Shown: piece after piece, positions 41,652 through 53,690 of the stretch
Layout of the letters: each line of letters starts with the position of its first letter
Numbering within the stretch: position 1 is the stretch's first letter
Origin: Meconema thalassinum
Lineage: Eukaryota > Arthropoda > Insecta > Orthoptera > Tettigoniidae
Reading direction: 5' to 3'
Length of the DNA stretch: 64,000 nt
Assembly (NCBI GenBank): GCA_946902985.2
Contig: OX336392.1
Span: 466,018,693-466,082,692, forward strand
Translations under genes and position numbers: made by a program
Notes under the pieces: model-generated
The model's input: only the letters and a program-made list of their open reading frames with translations
The model's database searches: none
What the model was told of the DNA's origin: nothing

Positions 41652-44600
41652 ATGGCACTATTACAATGGAACTGTAATAGCTATTCTGTTCATCTCGCTG
41701 AGTTACGACAATTAATACCTTCGTTTTCGGCAACCATTGTCTGTCTTTAGGAATCCAGGTTTCGTCCTGGACATGAGACAACAATGCGTCACTTCAAACT
41801 CTTCTATAAAGACCGGGTGGACGGAGCTGTGGCCACTGGTGGCGTCTGCACTCTCGTCCACTCTAGCCTCTTTAGTGAAGAGGTGCCGTTGCGTACTCAG
41901 CTAGAGGCAGTTGCAGTTCGTACTTCGTTGCCAGTAATGGCAACAGTATGTAACGTGTACATCCCGCCTGATTCTCAGCCGGATAACGACCAGCTGGTGG
42001 ATCTAGTCTCTCAGCTCCCCCCTCCTTTCCTCCTTCTGGGATGTGTTAATGCCCACAACACCATCTGGGGCTCCGCTACCACTAGCGGTAAAGGGAGAGA
42101 TTTTGAGAGGCTGATCAGGCGGTTCCCCTGCTACAGTGGGGTGTACACGATGACCTTTGTAATAGTGACCATTTTCCAATTATCGTTACTCTTCCGAACC
42201 AGAGAGCCATCGAGTTACCAAGTCGATGGCTTCTCCGTCGGGCTGATTGGCCAACTTTCAAGGCACGTGCGGTGTTTGCCGAAGATACTTTTGAGAGTGT
42301 CGACGATCATACCATTCACATAACGAATGGTATTTTGGCTGCTGCTGAGGAAACAATACCTTCCTCATCCGGCAACTCACGCCGGAAGCTTGCCCCTTGG
42401 TGGACAGCCGATATTGCAGCAGCCATTAAAGATCGTCGACGTGCTTTCAAATGCTATCGGAGGCAAAACACTATGGCCAACCTTATCACCTTCAGAAGGA
42501 TGCGTGCTAGAGCCCGATATCTGATTCGGGAGAGTAACAAAACGACGTGGGATAAGTATGTGTTGTCCATGACGGCGCATACTCCTTCATCTCAAGTGTG
42601 GACTAAGCTTCGTCGTATCTCCGGACTCCCGACATCACTATCGATACCCGGAGTGTCCATCAATGGAGACATCATCACGCACCATCTCGCCATTGCCAAC
42701 AGCATTGGCTCGCACTTCTCCGATGTATCCTGCTCCGGGAGTTACGATCCTACATTTCTGACTCGGAAGCGGGAGGCAGAGACTCACCCCTTGTCCTTTG
42801 CCACTGCTGCTTAGGAGTCCTATAATGTACCATTCTATGAATGGGAACTGCGCAGTGCGCTTGCACTGTGCAGGGATACGGCTCCTGGACCGGATAACTT
42901 ACATAATCAAATGTTAAAACATCTGTGCGAATCCAGTATAAAAAAAAACCTGTTGATCCTCTTCAATCGTATATGGATTGAAGGGGACTTTCCATCTCAA
43001 TGGCGAGAGGGGATCGTGATACCGATTCCTAAGGCTGGAAAGGATCCCAAGTTTGTAAGCAGCTATAGGCCCATTTGTTTGACAAATGGCCTATGTAAGC
43101 TGCTCGAAAAGATGGTGAACCGTCGACTGGTGTGGTTCTTGGAGGATAAAGGTCTCCTGTCTGAGTATCAATGTGGATTTCGCTCTCATAGGTCCACCAC
43201 TGACCATCTGGTGCGACTTGAGAGCGCCATACAGGAGGCTTTTTTTTTCGAAAGCAGCAACTAGTCACGGTTTTCTTTGACCTCGAGAAAGCCTACAGCA
43301 CCACATGGCGCTACGGGATCCTTTCCACCCTTCACAAGTGGTAACTTGTGGTTAACTCCGTGGTAACTAACCGACTTTCATTGCGAAGGGTAAGGGTAAG
43401 GGTCGGTGAGACATTATCGCAATACTATACCCAAGAAAATGGAGTTCCTCAGGGTTCAGTGCTGAGTGTCACCTTGTTCGCGATTGCCATTAATGGCATT
43501 GTTGCCGCAGACGGGTCCGCGGTAGTTCCATCGCTGTATGTAGACGATTTAGCTCCGCATTACAGCTCTGGAAGTATGGCAGTCTTGGAACGGCAATTGC
43601 AGCTAGCTATCAACCGGGTCGACAGGTGGGCTCACGGCCGGGGTTTTCGTTTTTCAGCAGCGAAAACCTCCGTCGTCCATTTTTGTGTGCTACGGAGGCT
43701 ACACTTACACCCTGAACTACATCTCAGGGATGCTGCGTTGCCGTTGGTTGACACTTATCGCTTCCTGGGGCTCCATTTTGACAGCAAGTTAACGTGGCAG
43801 CACCATATACGGCAATTGAAAATGACATGTCTCAGGAAACTGAACATGCTCAGGTTTCTTAGTGGCACTACGTGGGGGGCTGACCGTGCGGTGCTGCTAC
43901 GGTTCTACCAAGCCCTCGTCCTGTCCCGGCTAGACTATGGTTCTGCGGCATACGGTTCAGCAAGGCCGGCAACCTTGAAAATGCTGGACAGTATCCACCA
44001 TAGTGGCGTTAGGCTGGCTACCGGTGCCTTCCGGACCAGCCCGATACCCAGCCTACTCGCCGAATCGGGTGTTCCACCTTTAAATTATAGACGGCAACAT
44101 ATGCTTTTAGCATATGCTGCCAATGTGCGTCAAATGCCTCAACACCCGACCTATCAAGCTCTCTTCGGTACCCAAAACCACCAAGGGTACGCCAACCGGC
44201 CTCGTGCCTCTCGGCCGGTTGGTATTAGACTTGATATCTCGTGTACTGAAATAGGAGTGGCTGTAGTTCCCTGTATGATCCGGACATCTAGCGAGGTGCC
44301 GCCTCCGTGGCAAGTCCCGCGTCCGGAAATTCGGTTAGGTCTTCACCAAGGTCCTAAGGTGAACACGGATGCGTCCGTTTACCGTAGGCAGTTCCACAGC
44401 ATAGTTCACCAATTTCCGGACGCTGGCATTCTATACACGGATGGTTCGAAGGTGGACGAGAAGGTGGGTTGTGCTTACGTTATTGATGGTGCAAATACCA
44501 AGATCTCTTTGCCTGAGGCCTGTAGTGTGTTTACTGCGGAGCTCGTTGCCATCTATGAAGCTCTGCAGTTTGCACTACAGGATACACGAATCCACTTTCT

Positions 44601-45227
44601 CGTGTGTACCGACTCTTTGAGTTCGTTGCAGTCAATTGCTACATGTTTCCCGCAACACCCTCTAGTGATGTAAATCCACGCCCTACTAGCCGGGCTGTGC
44701 CACACTGACACTCGAATCACCTTTCTGTGGCTTCCAAGCCAGATGGGAATTGCGGGAAATGAGTTAGCAGATCAAGCTGCAAAAGAAACGGTATCACTAC
44801 CACCTCAACCAATGGAGGTACCCGCTAGAGATATTCGCTCTCAGTTACGCCTACAAGTTCTGGCATTTTGGGAAAGTCAGTGGTTAGCTGACCCACTGCC
44901 CAGTAAACTGAGAGCGATCAAGGGAACTACTCGCGTGTGGCCTAGCTCTTCCCGATCACGGAGAGAGTCCGTCATTTTGTGTAGACTAAGGATAGGTCAT
45001 ACAGGATCCACCCACTCGTACCTAATGAGAAGGGAAGACCCCTACTTTGTACCTCTGGAGCCGTTTTCACCGTGGCCCACATTTTAAACGAGTGTGGGGA
45101 TCATGCTGACTTACTAAGAAACCTTGGTTTGCAGATGACACTTTAACTTATATTAGCCGATGACGCGGTGGCTGCTGATCGCGTTATCCGCTTTATAAGT
45201 GAGAGTGGGTTAGGGCCAGCAATCTAA
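41652..45227 (+). pseudogene. ORF2 of I-type LINE copy A (EN, RT, RNase H)
   Basis: ATG 41652 opens MALLQWNCNSYSVHLAELRQ. A TAG at 41748-41750 falls just before the catalytic ESRF, where relatives read CLQE. The usual GDFNAHN is GCVNAHN, so the endonuclease is doubly damaged. RT pieces include PIPKAGKDPKFVSSYRPICL, FDLEKAY, GVPQGSVLSVTLFAIAING and SLYVDDL (catalytic DD present), with stops near 42812 and 43262. RNase H has ILYTDGSKVDEKVGCAYVI, FTAELVAIYEAL and CTDSLSSLQSI; a TAA at 44671-44673 precedes IHALLAGL and GIAGNELADQAAK. A frameshift before VAHILNECGDH and another TAA follow. The last three lesions are shared with copy B. Confidence 0.88.
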
Positions 45228-45433
45228 ATTTTCCAGTGTACATTGACTCAACAACTTGTTCCTTTTTGAATGATAATGTTTTTGTTTTTCCGTAATTTTT
45301 GTTTATTTTTATAATTTTTATTTTTATTTAATTTTTTGTTTTTGTTTTATGAATTTTTTGGTCTTTTTAAAATTTAGATGTCCACCTCAAAATTTTAAAT
45401 TCAATTCAAAATTTGTATTCTTTAATCTGTGTT

Positions 45434-45495
45434 AAGAGGGGCAGATGACCTCGTAGTTCCGCCTCTTAAAACAACAATAACTAACTAACTAACCA
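45434..45495 (+). other. 3' hairpin and tail of I-type LINE copy A
   Basis: AAGAGGGGCAGATGACC and the facing CGCCTCTTA form a stem, followed by AAAACAACAATAACTAACTAACTAACC. The same organisation ends copy B and the short retroposon at 6893-7237. In other LINEs such 3' structures are recognised by the element's reverse transcriptase. Confidence 0.75.
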
Positions 45496-45972
45496 AAAAT
45501 AACCCACTCATAACGAATACTGACGAGAAACATGCAACAACCTCAATTATGATGCCCATACAAAGATGTGATTGAAGACTCTCGAACTGCGCAATTGAAA
45601 CCCACGTACTCCAACTCGCAACGAACAACCTTGACAACAGTAGACACACACATGATCAGCTCTGTAAATGGCAGTACGACGAACATAACAGAACTACAAG
45701 CAGCAGAACCAAGAGCATGGCTTTACATAGGGCGACTCCACCATAACACCACTGTAGAAATGGTACAGCGCCATCTAACCAATCTAAATGTAACAGATAT
45801 CATGGAATGTGAAGAACTTCCTACCAGCCCCACATAAAAAGCACTACGAGTAGTTATATCTTTCCAAGATCTGTCAAAGGTTTACGACCCAGGAGCGTGA
45901 CCCAATGGTGTCTTCATGAGACGATACCGGCTTTTTCGCTCCCGAAAAACAGGAATTTCCCTCACAGCCTAA

Positions 45973-48735
45973 CCAGCAGCTCATCTTGCTTTTGAATATA
46001 GAGGGCTTAAAGAGCTTGACAAATAATAACCTTCTGCATTCACATGATAAACTCATACTACTAGAGACTCTATCGACCAAACCTATAGACATTAATGGAT
46101 TCTACGCACAGCATATTATAGCAACGCAAGGGCCAAGAGGGAGACCAATGCGTGGTACCTCATGTTACTACAAACCAAGCATTGGTAAAATTCTAAGTAC
46201 ACACCAAGACCAAGACACAATGATAATAATCTTCGAATGGATCTCTGTGATAGCCATATATTCAGTGTCACTAACACCTATTGAAGATCTGATAGCAACA
46301 ATCATGTTCTCCATAGGACATGTACCTCAGGACAGAGACATTATATTGGCCGGAGACTTTAACTGCAGACTAGACGTCGATAACCATAGAGCGAAAGAAC
46401 TCCTCGAACTAATGACGGAGGAAGGATTAACCTCATCAACAAGGTTGAAGATAGAACGTACTTTGCACATCCAGGGAGCAGCACTATAGATTTAGTTTTC
46501 TATAAAGGCCGTATCATTAAGTTACTAAATTACACTGTATGTCTCACTTCAGAGGAGGCGATGATAAAGAAACACTGCCCGATCTCGACACAATTTAACG
46601 TCTCACAAATGGACAAGAGAGAAAAACCTAAAGATACCAACCCTTCAGGACAGATAGACACAGATGTTCTTAGACAGGAATCGGAGGAATGGAAAAGTTT
46701 TGATAAACACATAAACAGAAAAGACATAGACGCAGCCGCGCTATCCCTGGAAAAAACTATCAAATCAGCACTTGTATATAAGCCGGAAAGAAGATCGCGA
46801 ATATGGTTCGACAAAGAATGCTATCTGAGGAGAAGAAGAGTCATCGAGGCCATGCATGTCGCAAAATTTACTATGGACCAGGAGGTATTACTACAACACA
46901 GCATCATAAAGAAGGATTACAAAAGACTACTATCGGTAAAACGTAAGGAACATTTGGAAAAAGAGACGATAAGAATAGTAGAGGAAGCCATCAATGACCC
47001 ATTTGTAGCATTGAACCATAGAAAAGCACATGGCTTTGGAAAACTAGAAATGGCTGAATGGGAAAAAATACTTCCGGAACATATTAAATGTAGACGGAGA
47101 TGTCAGCAATCTTGAACCAACTAAAATGGGAACATACCAAAATGAAAGCAACCCGTTCACATCGGAGGAGGTAGAAGAAGCTATCATGTCACTCAAAAAC
47201 AATAAGGCCATAGGACCTGACGGGATTTGTAACGAACACGTGAAAGACTTAACAGAGATGTTGCTTCCGGCAATCTCAGACTTAATGAACCTCTGTCTAC
47301 ATGAATGTAGCATCCCCACAGCATGGAGAATCTCAACTATTAAAGTGCTGTTCAAGGGTAAAGGCGATCAATCAGATCCAAACTCCTACAGAGGGATCGG
47401 TATCGAAAAGAACATGATGAGGATACTGACAAAACTCCTCGCTAAAAGGATCACAGAAGCAGTAGACCATAAACTCCCAGATGAACAGTTTGGATTCCGT
47501 AAAGGACGAAGCATTCTTCACGCCATTAACAACCTGCTCAATGACATTGAAGAAACCCTAAGACATCATAGTGGCAAATTTCACGTAGTGTTTGTCGATT
47601 ACGCGAAAGCCTTTGACTCGTTAAGCAGGTCGCTAATAATTGCAACACTGGTAGCCATAATGGGCGAAAACAACAAGATCACGACACTGATAAACAACAT
47701 TCTGACCACAAATTATATACAAATTGATGACCGTGTCGCAACTTCGAATTTGATAACACAAACCAACGGTGTATTACAAGGAGACCCACTCAGACCCCTA
47801 CTGTTCAACATTGCAACGTACGATGTGGTGACGGCAACTACGCTAGGAACGGAAAATGTTAAAATATACCTATACGCTGACGATATGGTCATTGGTTCGA
47901 GTTCCGTACATGAAGTGCAAAAAGCCATAACAAATCTCGACATTTGGGCAAAGGATAGCAAGATGAAAATTAACACAAAGAAAACAGTAAAAATGACGTT
48001 TCGGAAAGGTGGCAGAGAGGCCTCGGGAGACAGGATATACCTAGGATTGAATCCCCTCAAGACAGTAAATACATTCACACACTTAGGATTGACAATGCAA
48101 ACAACAGCTAGAGCCTACAGAGTCCACATCAAGTCTCGTGCAACGGCGGCAACTAAAGCCATATATGACATTAAATCACTCACGAAGCTTTCTTTGGGAA
48201 CTGCTATGAGATTATTTGACGCGAAAATAGCGCCCATCGCCACATACGGGATAGAAATCATCTGGGAGAAACTGACCCTGGCGGACTTGAGGACGCTCGA
48301 GGCTGTGAAGTCGCGCTTCCTAAAAGCAACTCTGGGATTATCAAAATATGCAAAATCTAGACTAGTGTACGAACTTGCCAAGGAGAACTTCTTCATTGAG
48401 GACCTACGGACGAAGAGAGGACTACCATCTACGGACGCCTGGAAAAGACTAATGCATGAGAGAGTGAAGAAGAGAGATGAAATCTGGCTCGAATTTTACA
48501 TAACGGAAGCCATGGCGAATAGGGTATGGACTGACACCAATCAAGACCTACGACACTTCGTTAACTCGATGGCGGTATATGGGTACACCATAAACTGTGG
48601 GTCACCGAGTACTTTCATGACATAGACGTATCCTGTACTTGTAAATTATGTGGTAAACAATGTAGTCGGTACCACGTAATCACATGTAAGAACAGGGGTC
48701 CTTCCATTGTGAAATTTTGTGAAGGTGGAAGGTGA
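45973..48735 (+). pseudogene. ORF2 of the host LINE: endonuclease and reverse transcriptase
   Basis: The endonuclease has LNIEGL, ILLET (catalytic Glu), YSVSLTP, ILAGDFNCRLD and, after a frameshift near 46480, SSTIDLVF and KHCPI in place of SDHxPI. A second shift near 47105 enters a 499-residue RT frame (47126-48625): NKAIGPDGICNEHVK, FRKGRSILHAINNLL, VFVDYAKAFDSLSR, NGVLQGDPLRPLLFNI and YLYADDMVIGSS (catalytic DD). After another shift near 48600 the C-terminus carries a Cys/His cluster (CTCKLCGKQCSRYHVITC). The RT is otherwise long and open, so decay is moderate. Assignment to Jockey/CR1 is by motif style, not by phylogeny. Confidence 0.85.
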
Positions 48736-48798
48736 AAACACTAATGTATATTCACATTTATTAACCCTATGCACAATATGTGCTCTGTATTTTCAATA

Positions 48799-49080
48799 TT
48801 TTTTGTCAAAACGGCCTAACTGCACTTTCGTTAATATCTCGCGAAACAATAAGGCTACGGACTTGTATGAGGGGTCGTAGGACTTGAGGTAACACCCTGT
48901 TTTTGAATATATTATTCATTTTTGTCAAAATGGTCTAACTGCACTTTTGTTAATATCTCACGGACCAATAAGGCTAGGGACTTGTATGAGGTATTGTAGG
49001 ACTTGGGATGACGCCCCCTTTTTGAATGTATTTTTGAAATTTTGACAAAGGGCCTAACTGCACTTATGTCGATATTTTTT
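48799..49080 (+). repeat. ~120-base tandem repeat, about 2.3 units
   Basis: TTTTTGTCAAAA-GG-CTAACTGCACTTT followed by GTTAATATCTC, AATAAGGCTA and GACTTGTATGAGG recurs at about 48799 and 48919, with a partial third unit at 49038. Units are about 85-90 percent alike by eye. It lies downstream of the host LINE ORF2 and is non-coding. It may be part of that LINE's 3' UTR or an independent minisatellite. Confidence 0.85.
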
Positions 49081-49428
49081 GAATTCATGATGGGGTAACT
49101 GTTTTAGCCAGTAGCCGAGAGCCAGCGGCAGACCTGGTATATGTGTAAAGCAGTGTGTTGAACTGACGTTGTTCGTCAGTCCTCACTACTACAATCTGAT
49201 AACGATATGTAAGAAAACTGACGAAATAAATGTGAACACGTGTGAGATGACATTATTGCCGACCCCCTTGTGAAACAACATGTAAGCTAACAAGTCACAA
49301 CCTGTTTTGGTTCGTACGTGAGAAAATGCAAGTTCATGTGTAATTTGACCTGGCACAGATGTGTTCACCTTGGACGTTAGCTGTACACGCGCATAATACC
49401 AGGATGTGCAAGTGTGTAAATTGCTGAT
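49081..49428. other. spacer without recognisable gene
   Basis: No open frame of note and no shared repeat was found between the tandem repeat and copy B. Confidence 0.5.
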
Positions 49429-49435
49429 TCAGTAA

Positions 49436-52378
49436 GTTAGTTATTGTTGTTTTAAGGGGCGGAACTACGAGGTCATCTGCCCCTCTTAACACAGATTAAA
49501 GAATACAAATTTGGAATTGAATTTAAAATTTATAGGTGGGCACCTAAATTTGGAAAGACCTAAAATTAATAAAACAACAAATTAAATAAAAATAATAATT
49601 ATACAAATTAACAAAAAATACGGAAACACAAAAAAATATCATTCAAAAAGGAACAAGTTGTTGAGTCAATGTACACTGGAAAATTTAGATTGCTGGCCCT
49701 AACCCACTCTCACTTATAAAGCGGATAACGCGATCAGCAGCCACCGCGTCATCGGCTAATATAAGTTAAAGTGTCATCTGCAAACCAAGGTTTCTTAGTA
49801 AGTCAGCAAGATCCCCACACTCGTTTAAAATGTGAGCCACGGTGAAAACGGCTCCAGAGGTACAAAGTGGGGGTCTTTCCTTCTCATTAGGTTCGAGTGG
49901 GTGGATCCTGTATGACCTATCCTTAGTCTACACAAAATGACGGACTCTCTCCGTGATCGGGAAGAGCTTGGCCACACGCGAGTAGTTCCCATGATCGCTC
50001 TCAGTTTACTGGGCAGTGGGTCAGCTAACCACTGACTTTCCCAAAATGCCAGAACTTGTAGGCGTAACTGAGAGCGAATATCTCTAGCGGGTACCTCCAT
50101 TGGTCGAGGTGGTAGTGATACCGTTTCTTTTGCAGCTTGATCTGCTAACTCATTTCCCGCAATTCCCATGTGGCTTGGAAGCCACAGAAAGGTGATTCGA
50201 GTGTCAGTGTGGCACAGCCCGGCTAGTAGGGCGTGGATTTACATCACTAGAGGGTGTTGCGGGAAACATGTAGCAATTGACTGCAACGAACTTAAAGAGT
50301 CGGTACACACGAGAAAGTGAATTCGTGCATCCTGTAGTGCAAACTGCAGTGCTTCATAGATGGCAACGAGCTCCGCAGTAAATACACTACAGGCCTCAGG
50401 CAAAGAGATCTTGGTATTTGCACCATCAATAACATTAGCACAACCCACCTTCTCGTCCACCTTCGAACCATCCGTTTAGAGAATGCCAGCGTCCGAAAAT
50501 TGGTGAACTATGCTGTGGAACTGCCTACGGTAAACGGACGCATCCGTGTTCACCTTAGGACCTTGGTGAAGATCTAACCGAATTTCCTGACGCGGGACTT
50601 GCCACGGAGGCGGCACCTCGCTAGATGTCCGGGTCATACAGGGACCTACAGCCACTCCTATTTCAGTACACGAGCTATCAAGTCTAATACCAACCGGCCG
50701 ATTGGCACGAAGCCAGTTGGCGTACCCCTGGCAGTTTTGGGTACCGAAGAGAGCTTGATAGCTCGGGTGTTGCGGCATTTGACGCACATTGCCAGCATAT
50801 GCTAAAAGCATATGTTGGCGTCTATAATTTAAAGGTGGAACACCCGATTCGGCGAGTAGGCTGGGTATCAGGCTGGTCCGGAAGGCACCGGTAGTCAGCC
50901 TAACGCCACTATGGTGGATACTGTCCAGCATTTTCAAGGTTGCCGGCCTTGCTGAACCGTATGCCGCAGAACCATAGTCTAGCCGGGACAGGACGAGGGC
51001 TTGGTAGAACCGTAGCAGCACCAAACGGACAGCCCCCCTCGTAGTGCCACTAAGAAACTCGAGCATGTTCAGTTTCCTGAGACACGTCTTCTTTAATTGC
51101 CGTATATGGTGCTGCCACGTTAAATTGCTGTCACAAAATGGAGCCCTAGGAAGCGATAAGTGTCAACCAACGGCAACGCAGCATCCCTAATAGGTAGTTC
51201 AGGTGTAAATGTAGCCTCCGGAGCCGACAAAAATGGACGACGGACGTTTTCGCTGCTGAAAAACGAAAACCCCGGTCGTGAGCCCACCTGTCGACACGGT
51301 TGATAGTTAGCTGCAATTGCCGTTCCACGACTGCCATACTTCCAGAGCAGTAATGCAGAGATAAATCGTCTACATACAGATATGGAACTACCGCGGACCC
51401 AGCGGCGGCAACCATGCCATTTATGGCAATCGCGAACAAGGTGACACTCAACAGAGAACCCTGAGGAACTCCATTTTCTTGAGTATAGTATTGCGATAAT
51501 GTCCTACCGACCCTTACACGGAAGAGTCGGACGGACATGAAATTCGCAATGAAAGTCGGTAGATTACCACGGAGTCCCCATATGTGAAGGGTGGAAAGGA
51601 TCCCGTAGCGCCATGTAGTGTCGTAGGCTTTCTCGAGGTCAAAGAAAACCGTGACTAGGTGGTGCTTTCCGAGAAAAGCCTCCTGTATGGCGCTCTCAAG
51701 TCGCAGAGCGAAATCCACACTGGTACTCAGACAGGAGACCTCTCTCCTCCAAGAACCACACCAGTCGACGGTTCACCATCTTCTCCAGCAGCTTACATAG
51801 GCCATTTGTCAGACAAATGGGCCTATAGCTGCTTACAAACTTGGGATCCTTTCCAGCCTTAGGAATCGGTATCACGATCCCCTCTCGCCATTGAGATGGA
51901 AACTCCCCTTCAATCCATATACGATTGAAGAGGATCAACAGTTCTTTCATACTGGATTCGCACAGATGTTTTAACATTTGATTATGTATGTTATCCGGTC
52001 CAGGAGCCGTATCCCTGCACAGTGCAAGCGTACTGCGCAGTACCCATTCAGAGAATGGTACATTGTAGGACTCCGAAGCAGCAGTGGCAAAGGACAAGCG
52101 GTGAGTTTCTGCCTCCCGCTTCTGAGTCAGAAATGTAGGATCGTAGCTCCCAGGGCAGGATACATCGGAGAAGTGCGATCCAATACTGTTGGCAATGGCT
52201 ATATGGTCCGTGATAATGTCTCCATTGATGGATACTCCCGGTATCGACAATGATGTCGGGAGTCCGGAGATCCGACGAAGCTTTGTCCACACTTGAGATG
52301 AAGGAGTATGCGCCATCATAGACGACACATACTTTTCCCACGTCGTTTTGTTACTCTCCCGAATCAGATATCGTGCTC
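49436..52378 (-). mobile_element. I-type LINE, 5'-truncated (copy B)
   Basis: Closely matches copy A from about 42518 to its 3' end, in reverse orientation, with the same hairpin and AAAACAACAATAACTAAC tail. A 7-base duplication, TCAGTAA, lies at 49429-49435 and 52379-52385. The element begins within ORF2 between endonuclease and RT, a typical 5' truncation during target-primed reverse transcription. Confidence 0.92.
49683..52378 (-). pseudogene. ORF2 remnant of copy B (RT, RNase H)
   Basis: RT motifs are PIPKAGKDPKFVSSYRPICL, VFFDLEKAYDTTWRYG (intact here but altered in copy A), GVPQGSLLSVTLFAIAING and YLYVDDLSLHY. RNase H is split at the same VM-stop-IHALL position as copy A, and the frame is also lost before AHILNECGDH as in copy A. 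Private lesions include shifts near 51700, 51140 and 50470. Because copy B retains the segment between LHIWGLRGNLPTF and SVRLFRVRVG, it shows what copy A lost near 43340. Confidence 0.88.
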
Positions 52379-52385
52379 TCAGTAA

Positions 52386-52624
52386 AAATATAATGTACGT
52401 TTAGGAATGTCATAACAGCCAATAGCTAGGCGCAAGCTGTGGATAGCAGTGGTGGGTAGGTGAAAGAGAGGAGAAGGAGGGGGAGGGGCGTTGTCAGAGA
52501 GAAGACAGGTGGAGAGAGAAAGAAATATGGTTTGCTCATAATACATGTGGAGCTGATGACTGTACACATAGGGTTATAAGTGGTGTACAACATGAGTGAA
52601 TACATAAATAAAAGGCACATGGGT
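52386..52624. other. spacer between copy B and Polinton fragment
   Basis: No gene recognised; short pyrimidine- and purine-rich stretches only. Confidence 0.5.
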
Positions 52625-53690
52625 TCACACAACATGTAATTTATTAATCCAAGAATTAAAGGCTGAGCTATATCCAAACCATCTCACATACTTTTTGTGT
52701 TTTAACACTTTTTCCACAAGGTAATGTTTTGGAAACGCTGTCTTTTGGAGTTCTTGGAGAGAAAACGTGCCTTTAATGGTTGATGGTAGAGATCCTCGAG
52801 TAAATAGGTGACTGGGCTGTTTAGGTTGACTTGACGAATTCGAAATATTTCAGTCCCCCCAATTGGGTGTGTAGCCCTTGTCGAAGGCAGACTTAAATTT
52901 GCTCACACGAAGATGGTCCCCAATTTTAAGGCGATGATGTTTAGGGTCCGCTGTTTTTATTGGGTTAAACAGTTTATCCAGTCGTGGAATATTTTTGCTT
53001 GCAAGTCGTGGCTTGGTCCCAATGGTTCTGTGTTTGGTGTCATTGTAACGTGACACTTGCTCAGCGATTTGAGCATTGAGTGGTAAACGCTTTCCACATA
53101 TGGGTTTTCAATGTTCGGTTAAACCGCTGGACAACACTGGCTTTGAGATTGATGTACGTGGTGTAGTGGTGAATATCAGAAGATTTGAGAAAACTGGAGA
53201 AATCCTTGTTAGAAAATTCTTTTCTCTGGTCAGTTTGCAGCAACTGGGGTCGACGCTTGGATTGTTGCATAATATGTTTAAAAGCCTTGGAGACTAGCGG
53301 GCCAGACTTGCGACTCAAGGGTTGAACAAAGGCCATTTTGGAATACACATCAATGACCGTCAACATACAGCGTACACCATTGTTAACGCTAGCATAGGGA
53401 ATCATTTCCACTAAATCAGCTTGCCAAAGTTCATCCACACCCCGTGAAATCACCATGAGTCGCTGATAGTGACACCTAGCTGGGCGATGCAACTCGTGAG
53501 CGATGCCCACTTTGATGGGTGAGGGCATAAACAATAATTTTGGCATTTGGAAGTTCTTCTTCAATTTCTTGAATTTCCCAATCGTTACTGGTACGTCCGG
53601 ATTGACGTGAAGCATGCAACAGCTGTAGCCACTGGACGAGCTTACTGGGATTATGCCAGTAGGTAACATCCACAAGGGGTTTAAATGTCA
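52625..53690 (-). pseudogene. Polinton/Maverick integrase, broken
   Basis: Minus-strand reading gives AHELHRPARCHYQR, DELWQADLVEM (first Asp), LTVIDVYSKMAFVQPLSRKS, LLQTDQRKEFSNKDF (second Asp, with Arg where Gly is usual) and KASVVQRFNRTLKTHMWKAF (Gln where the catalytic Glu of a VERFNRTLK motif is expected). After a shift near 53058 comes YNDTKHRTIGTKP.. GDHLRVSKFKSAFDKGYTPNW. Another shift near 52852 leads to a chromodomain-like end (HYLVEKVLKHKKYVRWFGYS, NSWINK) and a stop at 52625. Domain order and motifs are those of Polinton integrases. Two frameshifts and the Glu-to-Gln change indicate an inactive copy. Confidence 0.88.

Larger units (their letters stand above)
39256..45495 (+). mobile_element. 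I-type LINE, full length (copy A)
   Basis: A 6.24-kb element is bounded by the target duplication AAAATAACCACTC (39243-39255) and AAAATAACCCACTC (45496-45509, one extra C), so its integration into the host LINE is directly visible. It has a 5' UTR with two related monomers, ORF1 with zinc knuckles, ORF2 with endonuclease, RT and RNase H, and a 3' hairpin followed by AAAACAACAA and a TAAC-repeat tail. RNase H plus multi-knuckle ORF1 places it in the I superfamily. All ORFs are damaged. Confidence 0.9.
38816..45972 (+). pseudogene. ORF1 of the host LINE (interrupted)
   Basis: The first part (38816-39255) is polar and rich in Gln, Ser and Arg with a predicted helical end (ERITRKITQNMQSMLEALSA). 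The I-type LINE then interrupts it. The second part (45510-45972) holds AWLYIGRLHHNTTVEMVQRH.., CEELPTS.. and, after a TAA, ALRVVISFQDLSKVY and a segment in which a TGA replaces the Trp of an expected WP-x-GV motif, then FMRRYRLF. This fits the RNA-binding domain found in ORF1 proteins of several insect LINEs. It would bind element RNA. It is broken by the insertion and at least two stops. Confidence 0.7.
38778..48740 (+). mobile_element. Jockey/CR1-like LINE, split by a nested I-type LINE
   Basis: The two halves, 38778-39255 and 45510-48740, are separated by a complete I-type element. ORF1 (Gln/Ser-rich, then an RNA-binding-like domain), an AP endonuclease, a reverse transcriptase and a C-terminal Cys/His motif follow in order. 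Both outer ends are uncertain: no poly-A or simple tail is clear after 48740, and the 5' end is set only by the open frame. Stops and frameshifts show it is inactive. Confidence 0.8.
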
